This document shows, one piece after another, positions 29,961 through 36,446 of a DNA stretch of 36,446 nt. The first letter of the stretch is position 1. Each line of letters starts with the position of its first letter. This DNA is from REEB95 sp963810055 (GTDB taxonomy: Bacteria > Pseudomonadota > Alphaproteobacteria > ATCC43930 > CGMCC-115725), in contig CAWEME010000070.1 of NCBI GenBank assembly GCA_963810055.1, positions 1 to 36,446 on the forward strand. The letters run 5' to 3'. The translations under genes and the position numbers were made by a program. The notes beneath the pieces were generated by a model. That model was not told where the DNA came from. It made no database searches and saw only the letters and a list, made by a program, of their open reading frames with translations.

Positions 29961-30941
29961 ATGACCGAAACCACGCTGGTTCAAGCCGTCAATTTGGCAC
30001 TAGCACGCGCCATGACTGAGGATAAACGCGTCATCATTCTGGGCGAGGACGTCGGCCCCGATGGCGGCGTCTTCCGCGCCACCGACGGGCTGTACGCGCG
30101 CTTCGGCGCCGAACGGGTTCGCGACACGCCCATGTCGGAGGCCGGCATCGGCGGCATTTCGGTCGGTCTCGCGGCTGCCGGCTTCAAACCGGTGGCTGAG
30201 ATCCAATTTACCGGGTTCATCTTTCCTGTAATCGACCAGCTCAACAACCACGCCTCGCGGTTCCGCACCCGGACGCATGGGCATTTGAGCTGCCCGATGA
30301 TCGTGCGTGCGCCCTGCGGCGGCGGCATCCACGCGCCCGAACACCATTCGGAAAGCCCCGAGGCGATGTTCACCAATATCCCAGGCCTGCGAGTGATTAT
30401 TCCCTCATCGCCGCGCCGCGCCTATGGACTACTGCTGGCCGCGATCCGCGGCTCGGATCCCGTGGTCTTCATGGAGCCGACCAAGCTCTATCGCGGTGCG
30501 CGCGAGGAGATGACGGATGATGGCAAGGACCTGCCGGTCGACCGCTGTTTCGTACTGCGCGAAGGGAAAGATGTGACGCTCGTCGCCTGGGGCGCCATGA
30601 TCCCCGAGGCGCTGAAGACGGCGGAACAGTGGGAAACCAAGGGCGTCAGCGCCGAGGTGATCGACGTTGCGACCCTGAAGCCGCTCGACGCCGAGACTAT
30701 CATCAATTCCGTCAAGAAAACCGGCCGTTGCGTGATTGTCCACGAGGCGCCGCTGACCGGCGGCTTCGGCGGCGAGATCGCAGCGCGAGTTGCGGAAGGT
30801 GCGTTCAGTTCCCTGTTGGCGCCAATCGAACGCGTCGCTGGTTATGACACTGTCATGCCGCTGCCGAAGCTCGAGAACATCTATTTGCCGGATGCGGCCC
30901 GCATCGGCAGTGCGGTCGAGCGTGCAATGGCCTACGCATGA
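29961..30941 (+). CDS. 2-oxo acid dehydrogenase E1 component, beta subunit
   Basis: Completes the alpha2-beta2 E1 enzyme. It begins LVQAVNLALARAMTEDKRVI then LGEDVGPDGGVFRATDGL and RDTPMSEAGIGGISVGLA, the pyrimidine-binding half, followed by EIQFTGFIFPVIDQL, GGGIHAPEHHSESPEA and the C-terminal transketolase domain (GRCVIVHEAPLTGGFGGEIA). The conserved Glu of SEAGIGG activates ThDP. GGAG 6 bases before the ATG. Its stop overlaps the E2 start (ATGA). 326 residues, the normal size. Confidence 0.92.
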   Translation: MTETTLVQAVNLALARAMTEDKRVIILGEDVGPDGGVFRATDGLYARFGAERVRDTPMSEAGIGGISVGLAAAGFKPVAEIQFTGFIFPVIDQLNNHASRFRTRTHGHLSCPMIVRAPCGGGIHAPEHHSESPEAMFTNIPGLRVIIPSSPRRAYGLLLAAIRGSDPVVFMEPTKLYRGAREEMTDDGKDLPVDRCFVLREGKDVTLVAWGAMIPEALKTAEQWETKGVSAEVIDVATLKPLDAETIINSVKKTGRCVIVHEAPLTGGFGGEIAARVAEGAFSSLLAPIERVAGYDTVMPLPKLENIYLPDAARIGSAVERAMAYA

Positions 30942-32086
30942 GCACGTTTAATTTACCCGATCTCGGCGAGGGTCTCACGGATGCCGAGATCGTCGCCTGG
31001 CACGTGGCCGAAGGTGATCACGTCGTCGCTGACGAGCCTCTGGTTTCCGTCGAGACCGAAAAGGCCGTGGTCGAAGTTCCCTCGCCGCGTTCGGGATATA
31101 TTAAGCGTTTGCTGGGCAAAACGCATGAACGGGTGAAGGTCGGCGCGCCAATCGTTGAATTCGACGAGGCGCCGCATGCCGATACCGGCACGGTGGTGGG
31201 CGATCTGGGCGCTGCGAAACCCAGCACGCCTCGGGCACCGGCACCGGCGAAGCCGGCCCCTGCGAAACCCGCGCCCGCAGCAGCGGCGGCTCCCGTCCAA
31301 GGGAAGGTTACGGCATCTCCGGCAATCCGGGCGCTAGCGCATCAACGCGGCGTCGACTTGACGCGGATTACGGGAAGCGGACCCAATGGCACGATCACGC
31401 GCGCCGATGTTGAGCGCGCCGGCTCCGCCGGCGGTAGAAAACTTGCGGTCGGCCAAGTCGCACTCACCGGCATCAGGCGCAGCATGGCCCTCAACATGGC
31501 CAAGGCCCATGCCGAAGTGGTCCCGGCCACGGTGTGGGACGAGGCCGATATCGGCTCGTGGTGGACCGGGCATGGCGACATCACAGTGCGCTTGATCCGT
31601 GCCATCGTCGCCGCCTGTGCCGCCATGCCGATCCTTAATTCCTGGTACAACGGCCAAGCAATGACTCTTCAAACTCTTGACCGGATCGATTTGGGCATCG
31701 CGGTCGATTTCGAAGGCGGGCTGATTGTCCCCGTGGTTCGTGATGTGGCCAAGCAGGCTCCGGCCACCCTGCGCGCCGAAGTCGACAGACTGAAAGCTGC
31801 CGCACGCACCCGCACCGTGCCGATCGCCGATCTTCGCAATCCGACGATCACGCTTTCCAATTACGGAATGTTGGCGGGACGCCAGGCGGCCCTGGTCGTA
31901 GTGCCGCCGCAGGTCGCAATCATCGGCGCCGGACGGATTTTCCAGCAGGCCGTGCCGCGCGAAGGCCCTTTCAAATTCACCCATCTCTTGCCGCTGTCGC
32001 TCACCTTTGATCATCGCGTCGCCACCGGCGGTGAGGCGGGACGGTTCCTGCAGGCAATGATCGACGACTTGCAGAAAAACGCCTGA
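30938..32086 (+). CDS. 2-oxo acid dehydrogenase E2 (dihydrolipoamide acyltransferase)
   Basis: Core of the complex, moving the acyl group from lipoate to CoA. Lipoyl domain residues 1-78 with lipoylated Lys42 in ETEKAVVEVPSP; Pro/Ala linker about 92-120; peripheral subunit-binding domain about 127-162 (ASPAIRALAHQRGVDLTRIT); catalytic domain to residue 382. Catalytic His359 is present in FDHRVATGG, but the Asp usually four residues later in HRxxDG is Thr363, a variant seen in some E2 relatives. One lipoyl domain only. No E3 gene is in the window, so the complex must borrow a lipoamide dehydrogenase. Confidence 0.92.
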   Translation: MSTFNLPDLGEGLTDAEIVAWHVAEGDHVVADEPLVSVETEKAVVEVPSPRSGYIKRLLGKTHERVKVGAPIVEFDEAPHADTGTVVGDLGAAKPSTPRAPAPAKPAPAKPAPAAAAAPVQGKVTASPAIRALAHQRGVDLTRITGSGPNGTITRADVERAGSAGGRKLAVGQVALTGIRRSMALNMAKAHAEVVPATVWDEADIGSWWTGHGDITVRLIRAIVAACAAMPILNSWYNGQAMTLQTLDRIDLGIAVDFEGGLIVPVVRDVAKQAPATLRAEVDRLKAAARTRTVPIADLRNPTITLSNYGMLAGRQAALVVVPPQVAIIGAGRIFQQAVPREGPFKFTHLLPLSLTFDHRVATGGEAGRFLQAMIDDLQKNA

Positions 32087-32155
32087 GCGCGGGCTGGACG
32101 GCACCGAAGACCAGGGCGTGAACTCATAAACGCATCCTGCAAAAAGCACCGCGCC

Positions 32156-33280
32156 ATGGAGAACAAAGTGAAAGACGTGTTTCGGTTTGCCGACACGCTA
32201 GGACCTTTCAAGATCGTGCATATCCATCGGGCATCGCTCGGGCTCAAAGCGATCGTCGTGGTCGATAACGTCGCGTGCGGACCTGCGGTCGGAGGTATCC
32301 GCATGGCTCCAGACGTGAGCACCGAGGAAGCCATCCGTCTGGCGCGTGCAATGACCCTTAAGAACGCGGCGGCTGGCCTTCCGCACGGCGGAGGCAAGTC
32401 GGTGATCTACGGTGATCCGAAGGTGACACTTGGCGTGAAGGAGCAACTTATACGCGCCTTTGCCTCGGCCATACGCGACATCACCGAATATATCCCCGGC
32501 CCCGACATGGGAACCGATGAGCGAGCCATGGGCTGGATCGCGGACGAAATCGGTCGCGCCGTTGGCCTGCCGCGCGAGATTGGTGGTATCCCGCTCGACG
32601 AGATCGGCGCGACCGGCTTCGGCCTGGCAGCGACAATCGACGTGGCGAGCCAATATATCGGTCTCAACCTCAAAGGCTCACGGGTCGCTATCCAAGGCTT
32701 CGGCGCGGTCGGTAAGCATGCCGCTCGGTACCTCGGCGAGAAAGGCGTTGTTTTGGTGGCGGCAAGCAATTCTCGGGGGACAATCATCAACAGTGATGGG
32801 CTCGACATTGCCGCCCTCATCGCTCTCAAGGCCGCGGGGCGGCCGCTCAAGGATCACCCGGCGGGTCGCGCGCTCGATCTTGACGCCATCATCGATGTCC
32901 CCTGCGACATCTGGATTCCGGCAGCACGACCTGACATCATCACTGCGGGCAATGTCGCGAGGCTTAACACGCGTCTTGTCGCGGAAGGCGCCAACATTCC
33001 CTGCACGCCGGAAGCGGAACAGGCACTCGCCGCCCGGGGCGTGCTCGTCATCCCCGACTTCATTGCTAATGCTGGTGGCGTGATCTGCGCCGCTACCGAA
33101 TATCAGCACGGTACACAAACGCAGGCCTTCGCCACCATCGACGAGAAGATTCGCGCCAATACTCGATTGGTGCTCGAACAGGCAAAACGATCGAACGATC
33201 TTCCGCGTGCAGCAGCGGTGTCGTTCGCCATGACGCAGGTGCGCGATGCCATGCGGGTGCGCCGATGGGAGGCCAAATAG
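32156..33280 (+). CDS. Glu/Leu/Phe/Val dehydrogenase
   Basis: NAD(P)-dependent oxidative deaminase or reductive aminase interconverting an amino acid and its 2-oxo acid. Substrate-side residues: GGIRM, Lys69 in MTLKNAAAGLPHGGGK, catalytic Lys81, and Asp117 in GPDMGT. Coenzyme-binding GFGAVG at 181-186; IPDFIANAGGVICAATEY near 300. The 374-residue size fits the leucine/valine dehydrogenase branch better than hexameric glutamate dehydrogenase. It lies 69 bases after the E2 stop with no FNR box, so it probably shares that transcript. ATG 32156 has weak signals; GTG 32168, with GGAG 6 bases upstream, is a credible alternative. It would link amino acids to the neighbouring 2-oxo acid dehydrogenase. 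Confidence 0.88.
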   Translation: MENKVKDVFRFADTLGPFKIVHIHRASLGLKAIVVVDNVACGPAVGGIRMAPDVSTEEAIRLARAMTLKNAAAGLPHGGGKSVIYGDPKVTLGVKEQLIRAFASAIRDITEYIPGPDMGTDERAMGWIADEIGRAVGLPREIGGIPLDEIGATGFGLAATIDVASQYIGLNLKGSRVAIQGFGAVGKHAARYLGEKGVVLVAASNSRGTIINSDGLDIAALIALKAAGRPLKDHPAGRALDLDAIIDVPCDIWIPAARPDIITAGNVARLNTRLVAEGANIPCTPEAEQALAARGVLVIPDFIANAGGVICAATEYQHGTQTQAFATIDEKIRANTRLVLEQAKRSNDLPRAAAVSFAMTQVRDAMRVRRWEAK

Positions 33281-33478
33281 CTCGAATGTTTGTGTCTCCA
33301 GCTATCTCTATTGCAAAGCTAGTCCGGAAACACTAGGCGAAGCGAACCGGTGGATGCTTTAGCCTCCCACTGCCTTCTCGATCATTCCCAGATGCATCAA
33401 ATGAGATGCCCAACTAACATACGTGCCGATATGACCCCGGGCAGGTCACGGTGCCACACCTGGGTCGTGGAGAAGACC

Positions 33479-33676
33479 ATGATAAGTTTAATCGCCCGCG
33501 CTTTACTACTTGTTGCCGCAGCCATTGCGGGTTGGCTGGTGGCAAAAGACGCACCTAATTTCAGTACAATCCAAATATCGATTGCGTTGCTGCTATTCGT
33601 GTTTTTTATTTTCGTGCTGGCCTTCTGGCCATCAGGATGGTCGAACGCACTTAATCGTCACAAGAAGTCACGGTAG
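33479..33676 (+). CDS. Small two-helix membrane protein
   Basis: 65 residues with two hydrophobic segments (ISLIARALLLVAAAIAGWLV and ISIALLLFVFFIFVLAFWP) and a basic tail. GGAG lies 6 bases before ATG 33479, so this start is preferred to the longer frame from 33350. It stands alone between the dehydrogenase and the lipoprotein. No family recognised. Confidence 0.6.
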   Translation: MISLIARALLLVAAAIAGWLVAKDAPNFSTIQISIALLLFVFFIFVLAFWPSGWSNALNRHKKSR

Positions 33677-33861
33677 CTAGCAGAAGAGAAGAGATCGTTT
33701 CGCCCACTGGTGTTACTACCGTAATCCTACCCCCGGCTTGTGGTCACATCTCGCCAGTTGAATCACTACGCAGTAGCTGCTGAGAGTTCCGTTTCGACCA
33801 CGATCCTGACGTGATTCAACTCACTCGCATAATTTCAGGCGCACAAATTCAAGCCGGTTGG

Positions 33862-33875
33862 CTGATCTAGATCAA
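33862..33875 (+). promoter_or_regulatory. FNR/FixK-like box upstream of the small lipoprotein
   Basis: CTGATCTAGATCAA has one mismatch to TTGAT-N4-ATCAA. TAGTAT follows at 33897-33902, 21 bases downstream, predicting a start near 33910 and a leader of about 37 bases. It would drive the lipoprotein and possibly the slipin gene. Confidence 0.6.
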
Positions 33876-33946
33876 AGCGGTTATCTGGCGATCCTCTAGT
33901 ATCAACGCATCGCCCTTAATCACTGCCGCAATGCGAAAAGTCGATC

Positions 33947-34135
33947 ATGAAAAAATGTATTCTGATTTCCGCATATCTGGCGGTGATGCTCGGGCTCTTC
34001 GGCTGCCAACCGAATCCGAATGCCGCGCCCGCCGTCTATACGCTCTACTTTCGGTCGATGAGTGGGGAGGTTACTGCGGTTACTTTCGCAAGCCCTTACG
34101 ACGATCCCAACATGTATCGCGGCCCGGGCAAATAG
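33947..34135 (+). CDS. Small lipoprotein
   Basis: 62 residues: MKKCILISAYLAVMLGLFGC is a lipoprotein signal with lipobox LFGC, then PNPNAAPAVYTLYFRSMSG and a short Pro/Asp tail. The mature part is about 43 residues. It is the first gene after an FNR-like box, and the slipin gene follows 92 bases on. Function unknown. Confidence 0.7.
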   Translation: MKKCILISAYLAVMLGLFGCQPNPNAAPAVYTLYFRSMSGEVTAVTFASPYDDPNMYRGPGK

Positions 34136-34227
34136 CGTCGAATGAGTTTGCGCACTAAGAACATCAAAGGGCTCCACATCGGCACGGTTAGCTAAACGCA
34201 ATATCGCAATATGGTGAGGGGGTCGAA

Positions 34228-35175
34228 ATGAGGAAACCAAATTCTCTGCCAGCATTGATCTTCATCATCATTCTCGGCATCGGCTTGGCCTTTGCCTATT
34301 CAACCTTCACGCTTTCCGACTACAGCGAAAGCATGTCGATCGTTGTCAGTGCCGTGATCATTGCCTTCATTGTGTCCTACTCCATCAAGGTAGCGGATCA
34401 GTGGGAACGGGTTGTGGTATTGCGGCTCGGTCGCTTCCGCGCCCTCAGAGGCCCGGGGTTGTTTTTCATCATTCCGGTCATCGAGACTGTCCCCTACTGG
34501 ATCGATATTCGCGTGATCACGAGCGCGTTCAAGGCCGAAAAGACCCTCACCAAGGACACGGTGCCGGTGGATGTCGATGCCGTGCTGTTCTGGAAGGTTG
34601 TCGATCCGAAGAAGGCGGCGCTCGACGTTGCCGATTATGTCAGCGCCATCAATTGGGCCGCGCAGACCGCGCTGCGCGATGTCATCGGCAAGACCATGCT
34701 TTCGGACATGCTAGAAGGCCGGGAAAAGATCAGCACCGAGTTGCAAAAGATCATCGATGTGCGGACCGAGCCCTGGGGCATCAACGTCATTTCGGTCGAG
34801 GTCAAGGATGTGCTGATTCCCTCGGCCTTGGAAGACGCGATGTCGATGCAGGCGCAGGCTGAGCGCGAACGCCAGGCGCGCGTCATCCTCGGCGATTCCG
34901 AGCGCCAGGTGGCCGAGAAATTCGTCGAGGCGGCGAAGACCTACGCCAACAATCCAACCGCATTCCATCTGCGCGCCATGAACATGCTGTATGAGGGCCT
35001 GAAGGCGAATGCGTCGATCGTCATCGTTCCGAGCACTGCCGTTGAAACCATGCAACTCGGCAGCATCGCGGGCTTGACCGCGCTGGCCAAGGAGACGATC
35101 CAGGAACGCGCCGGTGAGCGCGCGCCAAGCGCTTCTTCAGGCCCATGGTCTGGCTCCACGCCCGTGAAATCGTAA
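34228..35175 (+). CDS. Slipin/stomatin-like SPFH protein
   Basis: Membrane scaffold protein of the stomatin-prohibitin family. Two N-terminal hydrophobic segments (residues about 8-24 and 37-52) precede the SPFH domain (ERVVVLRLGRFRALRGPGLF, KDTVPVDVDAVLFWKVVDP, WAAQTALRDVIGKTMLSDML, INVISVEVKDVLIPSALEDA) and a coiled coil (MSMQAQAERERQARVILGDS). GAGGGGG lies before the ATG. Slipin operons usually carry a partner NfeD-type membrane protease; none is here, but a secreted PDZ protein follows. SPFH proteins form oligomeric rings that organise membrane domains or proteases. Confidence 0.9.
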   Translation: MRKPNSLPALIFIIILGIGLAFAYSTFTLSDYSESMSIVVSAVIIAFIVSYSIKVADQWERVVVLRLGRFRALRGPGLFFIIPVIETVPYWIDIRVITSAFKAEKTLTKDTVPVDVDAVLFWKVVDPKKAALDVADYVSAINWAAQTALRDVIGKTMLSDMLEGREKISTELQKIIDVRTEPWGINVISVEVKDVLIPSALEDAMSMQAQAERERQARVILGDSERQVAEKFVEAAKTYANNPTAFHLRAMNMLYEGLKANASIVIVPSTAVETMQLGSIAGLTALAKETIQERAGERAPSASSGPWSGSTPVKS

Positions 35176-35265
35176 TCGAACAAGAGTCATCAGGTCATTG
35201 GTGAGAGGTATCGTGCCCGAAACGCTTTTGCAAAAGACATAAAAGGTCTGTCGAGGAGGACTGAG

Positions 35266-35673
35266 ATGTCTAAGCTGGGGAGTGTGGCGATCCGTGTCGC
35301 GTTTTGTGTCACTCTTGGCCTGAGTTTCCTTGCTGGTGGTGTCTTCGCTCCAATTGTCGAAGCCCAGGAAGCGACGACCGCGAGCCATGGAATCGTGGGC
35401 ATCGCGATTGGCCTCACGGCCCAAAAGGTCGGTGCTCCCGCTCGGTTGGTTGTCGAGCACGTCATAAAGGGAAGTCCGGCACAAATAGCTGGAGTTAGGC
35501 GGGGCGATGAAATCGTGACGATCGATGGCAAGCCGGTCACTGGGAAAAGTCTTCGGGACATTGCCCACATGATCCGTGGCGAGGTCGGGACGACGGTGAC
35601 ACTCACACTCGAGCACGAGGGACAGAGTTATGGGGTCTCCCTTACCCGGGTGAGTTACCACCATCCGCAATGA
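35266..35673 (+). CDS. Secreted PDZ-domain protein
   Basis: 135 residues. A signal peptide (VAIRVAFCVTLGLSFLAGGV then FAPIVEAQEA, cleavage near residue 33) is followed by one PDZ domain: GIVGIAIGLTAQKVGAPARL, the HVIKGSPAQIAGVRRGDEI peptide-binding part, IDGKPVTGKSLRDIAHMI and TLTLEHEGQ. No protease domain is attached, so it is a stand-alone periplasmic adaptor. GAGGAGG lies before the ATG. Its place after the slipin gene suggests a shared envelope quality-control role, an inference only. Confidence 0.85.
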   Translation: MSKLGSVAIRVAFCVTLGLSFLAGGVFAPIVEAQEATTASHGIVGIAIGLTAQKVGAPARLVVEHVIKGSPAQIAGVRRGDEIVTIDGKPVTGKSLRDIAHMIRGEVGTTVTLTLEHEGQSYGVSLTRVSYHHPQ

Positions 35674-35728
35674 TGGCCTCACCAACCTTCAAGGTGGGAA
35701 GCCCTTGGTGTCCGCAAAAGGAGCAGCC

Positions 35729-36265
35729 ATGCTCGTACCTCGGCAGAAAGCACCCGACTTAGTCCTTGAAACTCTCAACCATGGGCGCTTCGACCTCGCC
35801 GCCGAAAGACCTGAGCGCCTGACGCTCGTCTGCTTCTATCGCGGTCTGCACTGCCCGATCTGCGCAAACTATCTAAAGGAGTTAGAGCGCCTGACGCCAG
35901 CTTTCGCCGAGCGTGGCGTCGCGACCATTGCGATCAGTTCGGATGGAGAGCCGCGTGCGCGCCAGATGGCGGAAAAGATCGGCGCAAAGAGCCTACGGAT
36001 CGCCTACGGTTTGAAGTTAAGCGATGCCCGGGGATGGGGTCTCTACATCTCAACCTCACGAGGAAAGACCTCGATCGGGATCGAGGAGCCTAGATTGTTC
36101 TCCGAGCCCGGCTTGTTTCTGATCAAGCCCGATCAAACGATCTACTATCTCTCGGTGCAGTCGATGCCGTTCGTCCGGCCCAATTTCAGTGAGATGGTTC
36201 AGGCCGTGGATTTCATGATCAAGAACGACTACCCGGCGAGGGGTGAATACACGGGTGCCGTGTGA
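35729..36265 (+). CDS. Peroxiredoxin-like (AhpC/TSA) protein
   Basis: Thioredoxin-fold protein of 178 residues. The active-site region YRGLHCPICANYLKELERL has a CPIC pair, a CxxC arrangement in place of the usual PxxxTxxC of AhpC; this belongs to the subgroup annotated as peroxiredoxin-like. LTLVCFYRG, FAERGVATIAISSD and FLIKPDQTIYYL complete the fold. AAGGAG lies 5 bases before ATG 35729, which decides the start. No signal peptide is seen, so it is cytoplasmic. It could reduce peroxides or act as a disulfide reductase. Confidence 0.83.
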   Translation: MLVPRQKAPDLVLETLNHGRFDLAAERPERLTLVCFYRGLHCPICANYLKELERLTPAFAERGVATIAISSDGEPRARQMAEKIGAKSLRIAYGLKLSDARGWGLYISTSRGKTSIGIEEPRLFSEPGLFLIKPDQTIYYLSVQSMPFVRPNFSEMVQAVDFMIKNDYPARGEYTGAV

Positions 36266-36343
36266 GCGAAGTCCTTAGGCGCAGACGCGATCGCGATGCG
36301 CCGATTCCACCGTGGGGTTTACTTCGTGCGTTCAAAGGTGATG

Positions 36344-36446
36344 ATGCTGCGCGGCAAATGTGAGATGCACCGCCTTCGGAATTGCATCACCTTATTGGTC
36401 ATGGTCGCATTGGCATATGGCCTCGCCGGGTGCGCCGGGTCGCCTG
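36344..36446 (+). CDS. Lipoprotein, 3' partial
   Basis: Begins MLRGKCEMHRLRNCITLLVM and continues VALAYGLAGCAGSP to the window edge, a lipoprotein signal with lipobox LAGC. ATGs at 36341, 36344 and 36365 are in frame; AAAGG 5 bases before 36344 favours it. The mature protein lies outside the window. Confidence 0.65.
   Translation, partial: MLRGKCEMHRLRNCITLLVMVALAYGLAGCAGSP

Noticed and set aside
1..36446. CRISPR array or Cas genes
   Set aside because: No regularly spaced short repeats and no Cas-like proteins were seen; the tandem repeats found are two-unit and unspaced.

Overview
The window looks like chromosome from an alphaproteobacterium, most plausibly of the Hyphomicrobiales (rhizobial) type. 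The basis is a truncated adenine methyltransferase overlapping a DUF5681 gene, a Gp157/Rad52 recombination pair, rhizobial-style small genes, a dispersed AATGTCCGCTTT palindrome and FNR/FixK-type boxes. No rRNA or tRNA is present, so the lineage is an inference from gene content.

1-6.3 kb, surface polysaccharide: a GT4 glycosyltransferase cut by the window edge, a GT2 protein made of two fused copies of the same enzyme, a convergent polyprenyl-phosphate sugar-1-phosphate transferase that would load the first sugar on the lipid carrier, and a UDP-glucuronate decarboxylase (UDP-xylose synthase).

6.4-17.5 kb, accessory island: a phage-derived recombination operon (Gp157, a Rad52-HNH fusion, an unknown) diverges from a small XRE regulator across paired palindromic operators. 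Beyond it lie decayed copies of the regulator's 3' end (three besides the intact gene), repeated small ORFs, a pilin-like chimera, toxin-antitoxin genes and remnants (orphan HigA, BrnA with a frameshifted BrnT, Phd-VapC, two GNAT fragments), a methyltransferase stump with DUF5681, a NUDIX protein, two small membrane proteins and an S24 repressor whose catalytic lysine position is asparagine.

17.6-23.6 kb, decayed region: a VOC dioxygenase-like gene, a deletion scar joining the start of an NCS2 permease to the end of a molybdenum hydroxylase, a truncated Kir-type channel with an altered filter, an IS5-type transposase remnant, dispersed palindromes and small secreted, membrane and zinc-ribbon proteins.

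23.6-36.4 kb, low-oxygen metabolism: phosphate acyltransferase and acetate/butyrate kinase (overlapping), a DUF3311 plus MctP-like monocarboxylate symporter pair, 2-oxo acid dehydrogenase E1alpha, E1beta and E2, and a Glu/Leu/Phe/Val dehydrogenase. Then come a small membrane protein, a lipoprotein, a slipin, a secreted PDZ protein, a peroxiredoxin-like protein and the start of another lipoprotein. Four FNR-like boxes (23673, 24658, 26927, 33862) each have a TAG-type -10 hexamer 20-22 bases downstream. One of them precedes no gene but a hairpin-rich stretch ending in an intrinsic terminator, a candidate oxygen-regulated small RNA. The genes together suggest import or production of 2-oxo acids, oxidative decarboxylation to acyl-CoA, ATP by substrate-level phosphorylation, and redox exchange through the amino-acid dehydrogenase. 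The gene set resembles the Bacillus ptb-bcd-buk-lpd-bkd operon without lpd.
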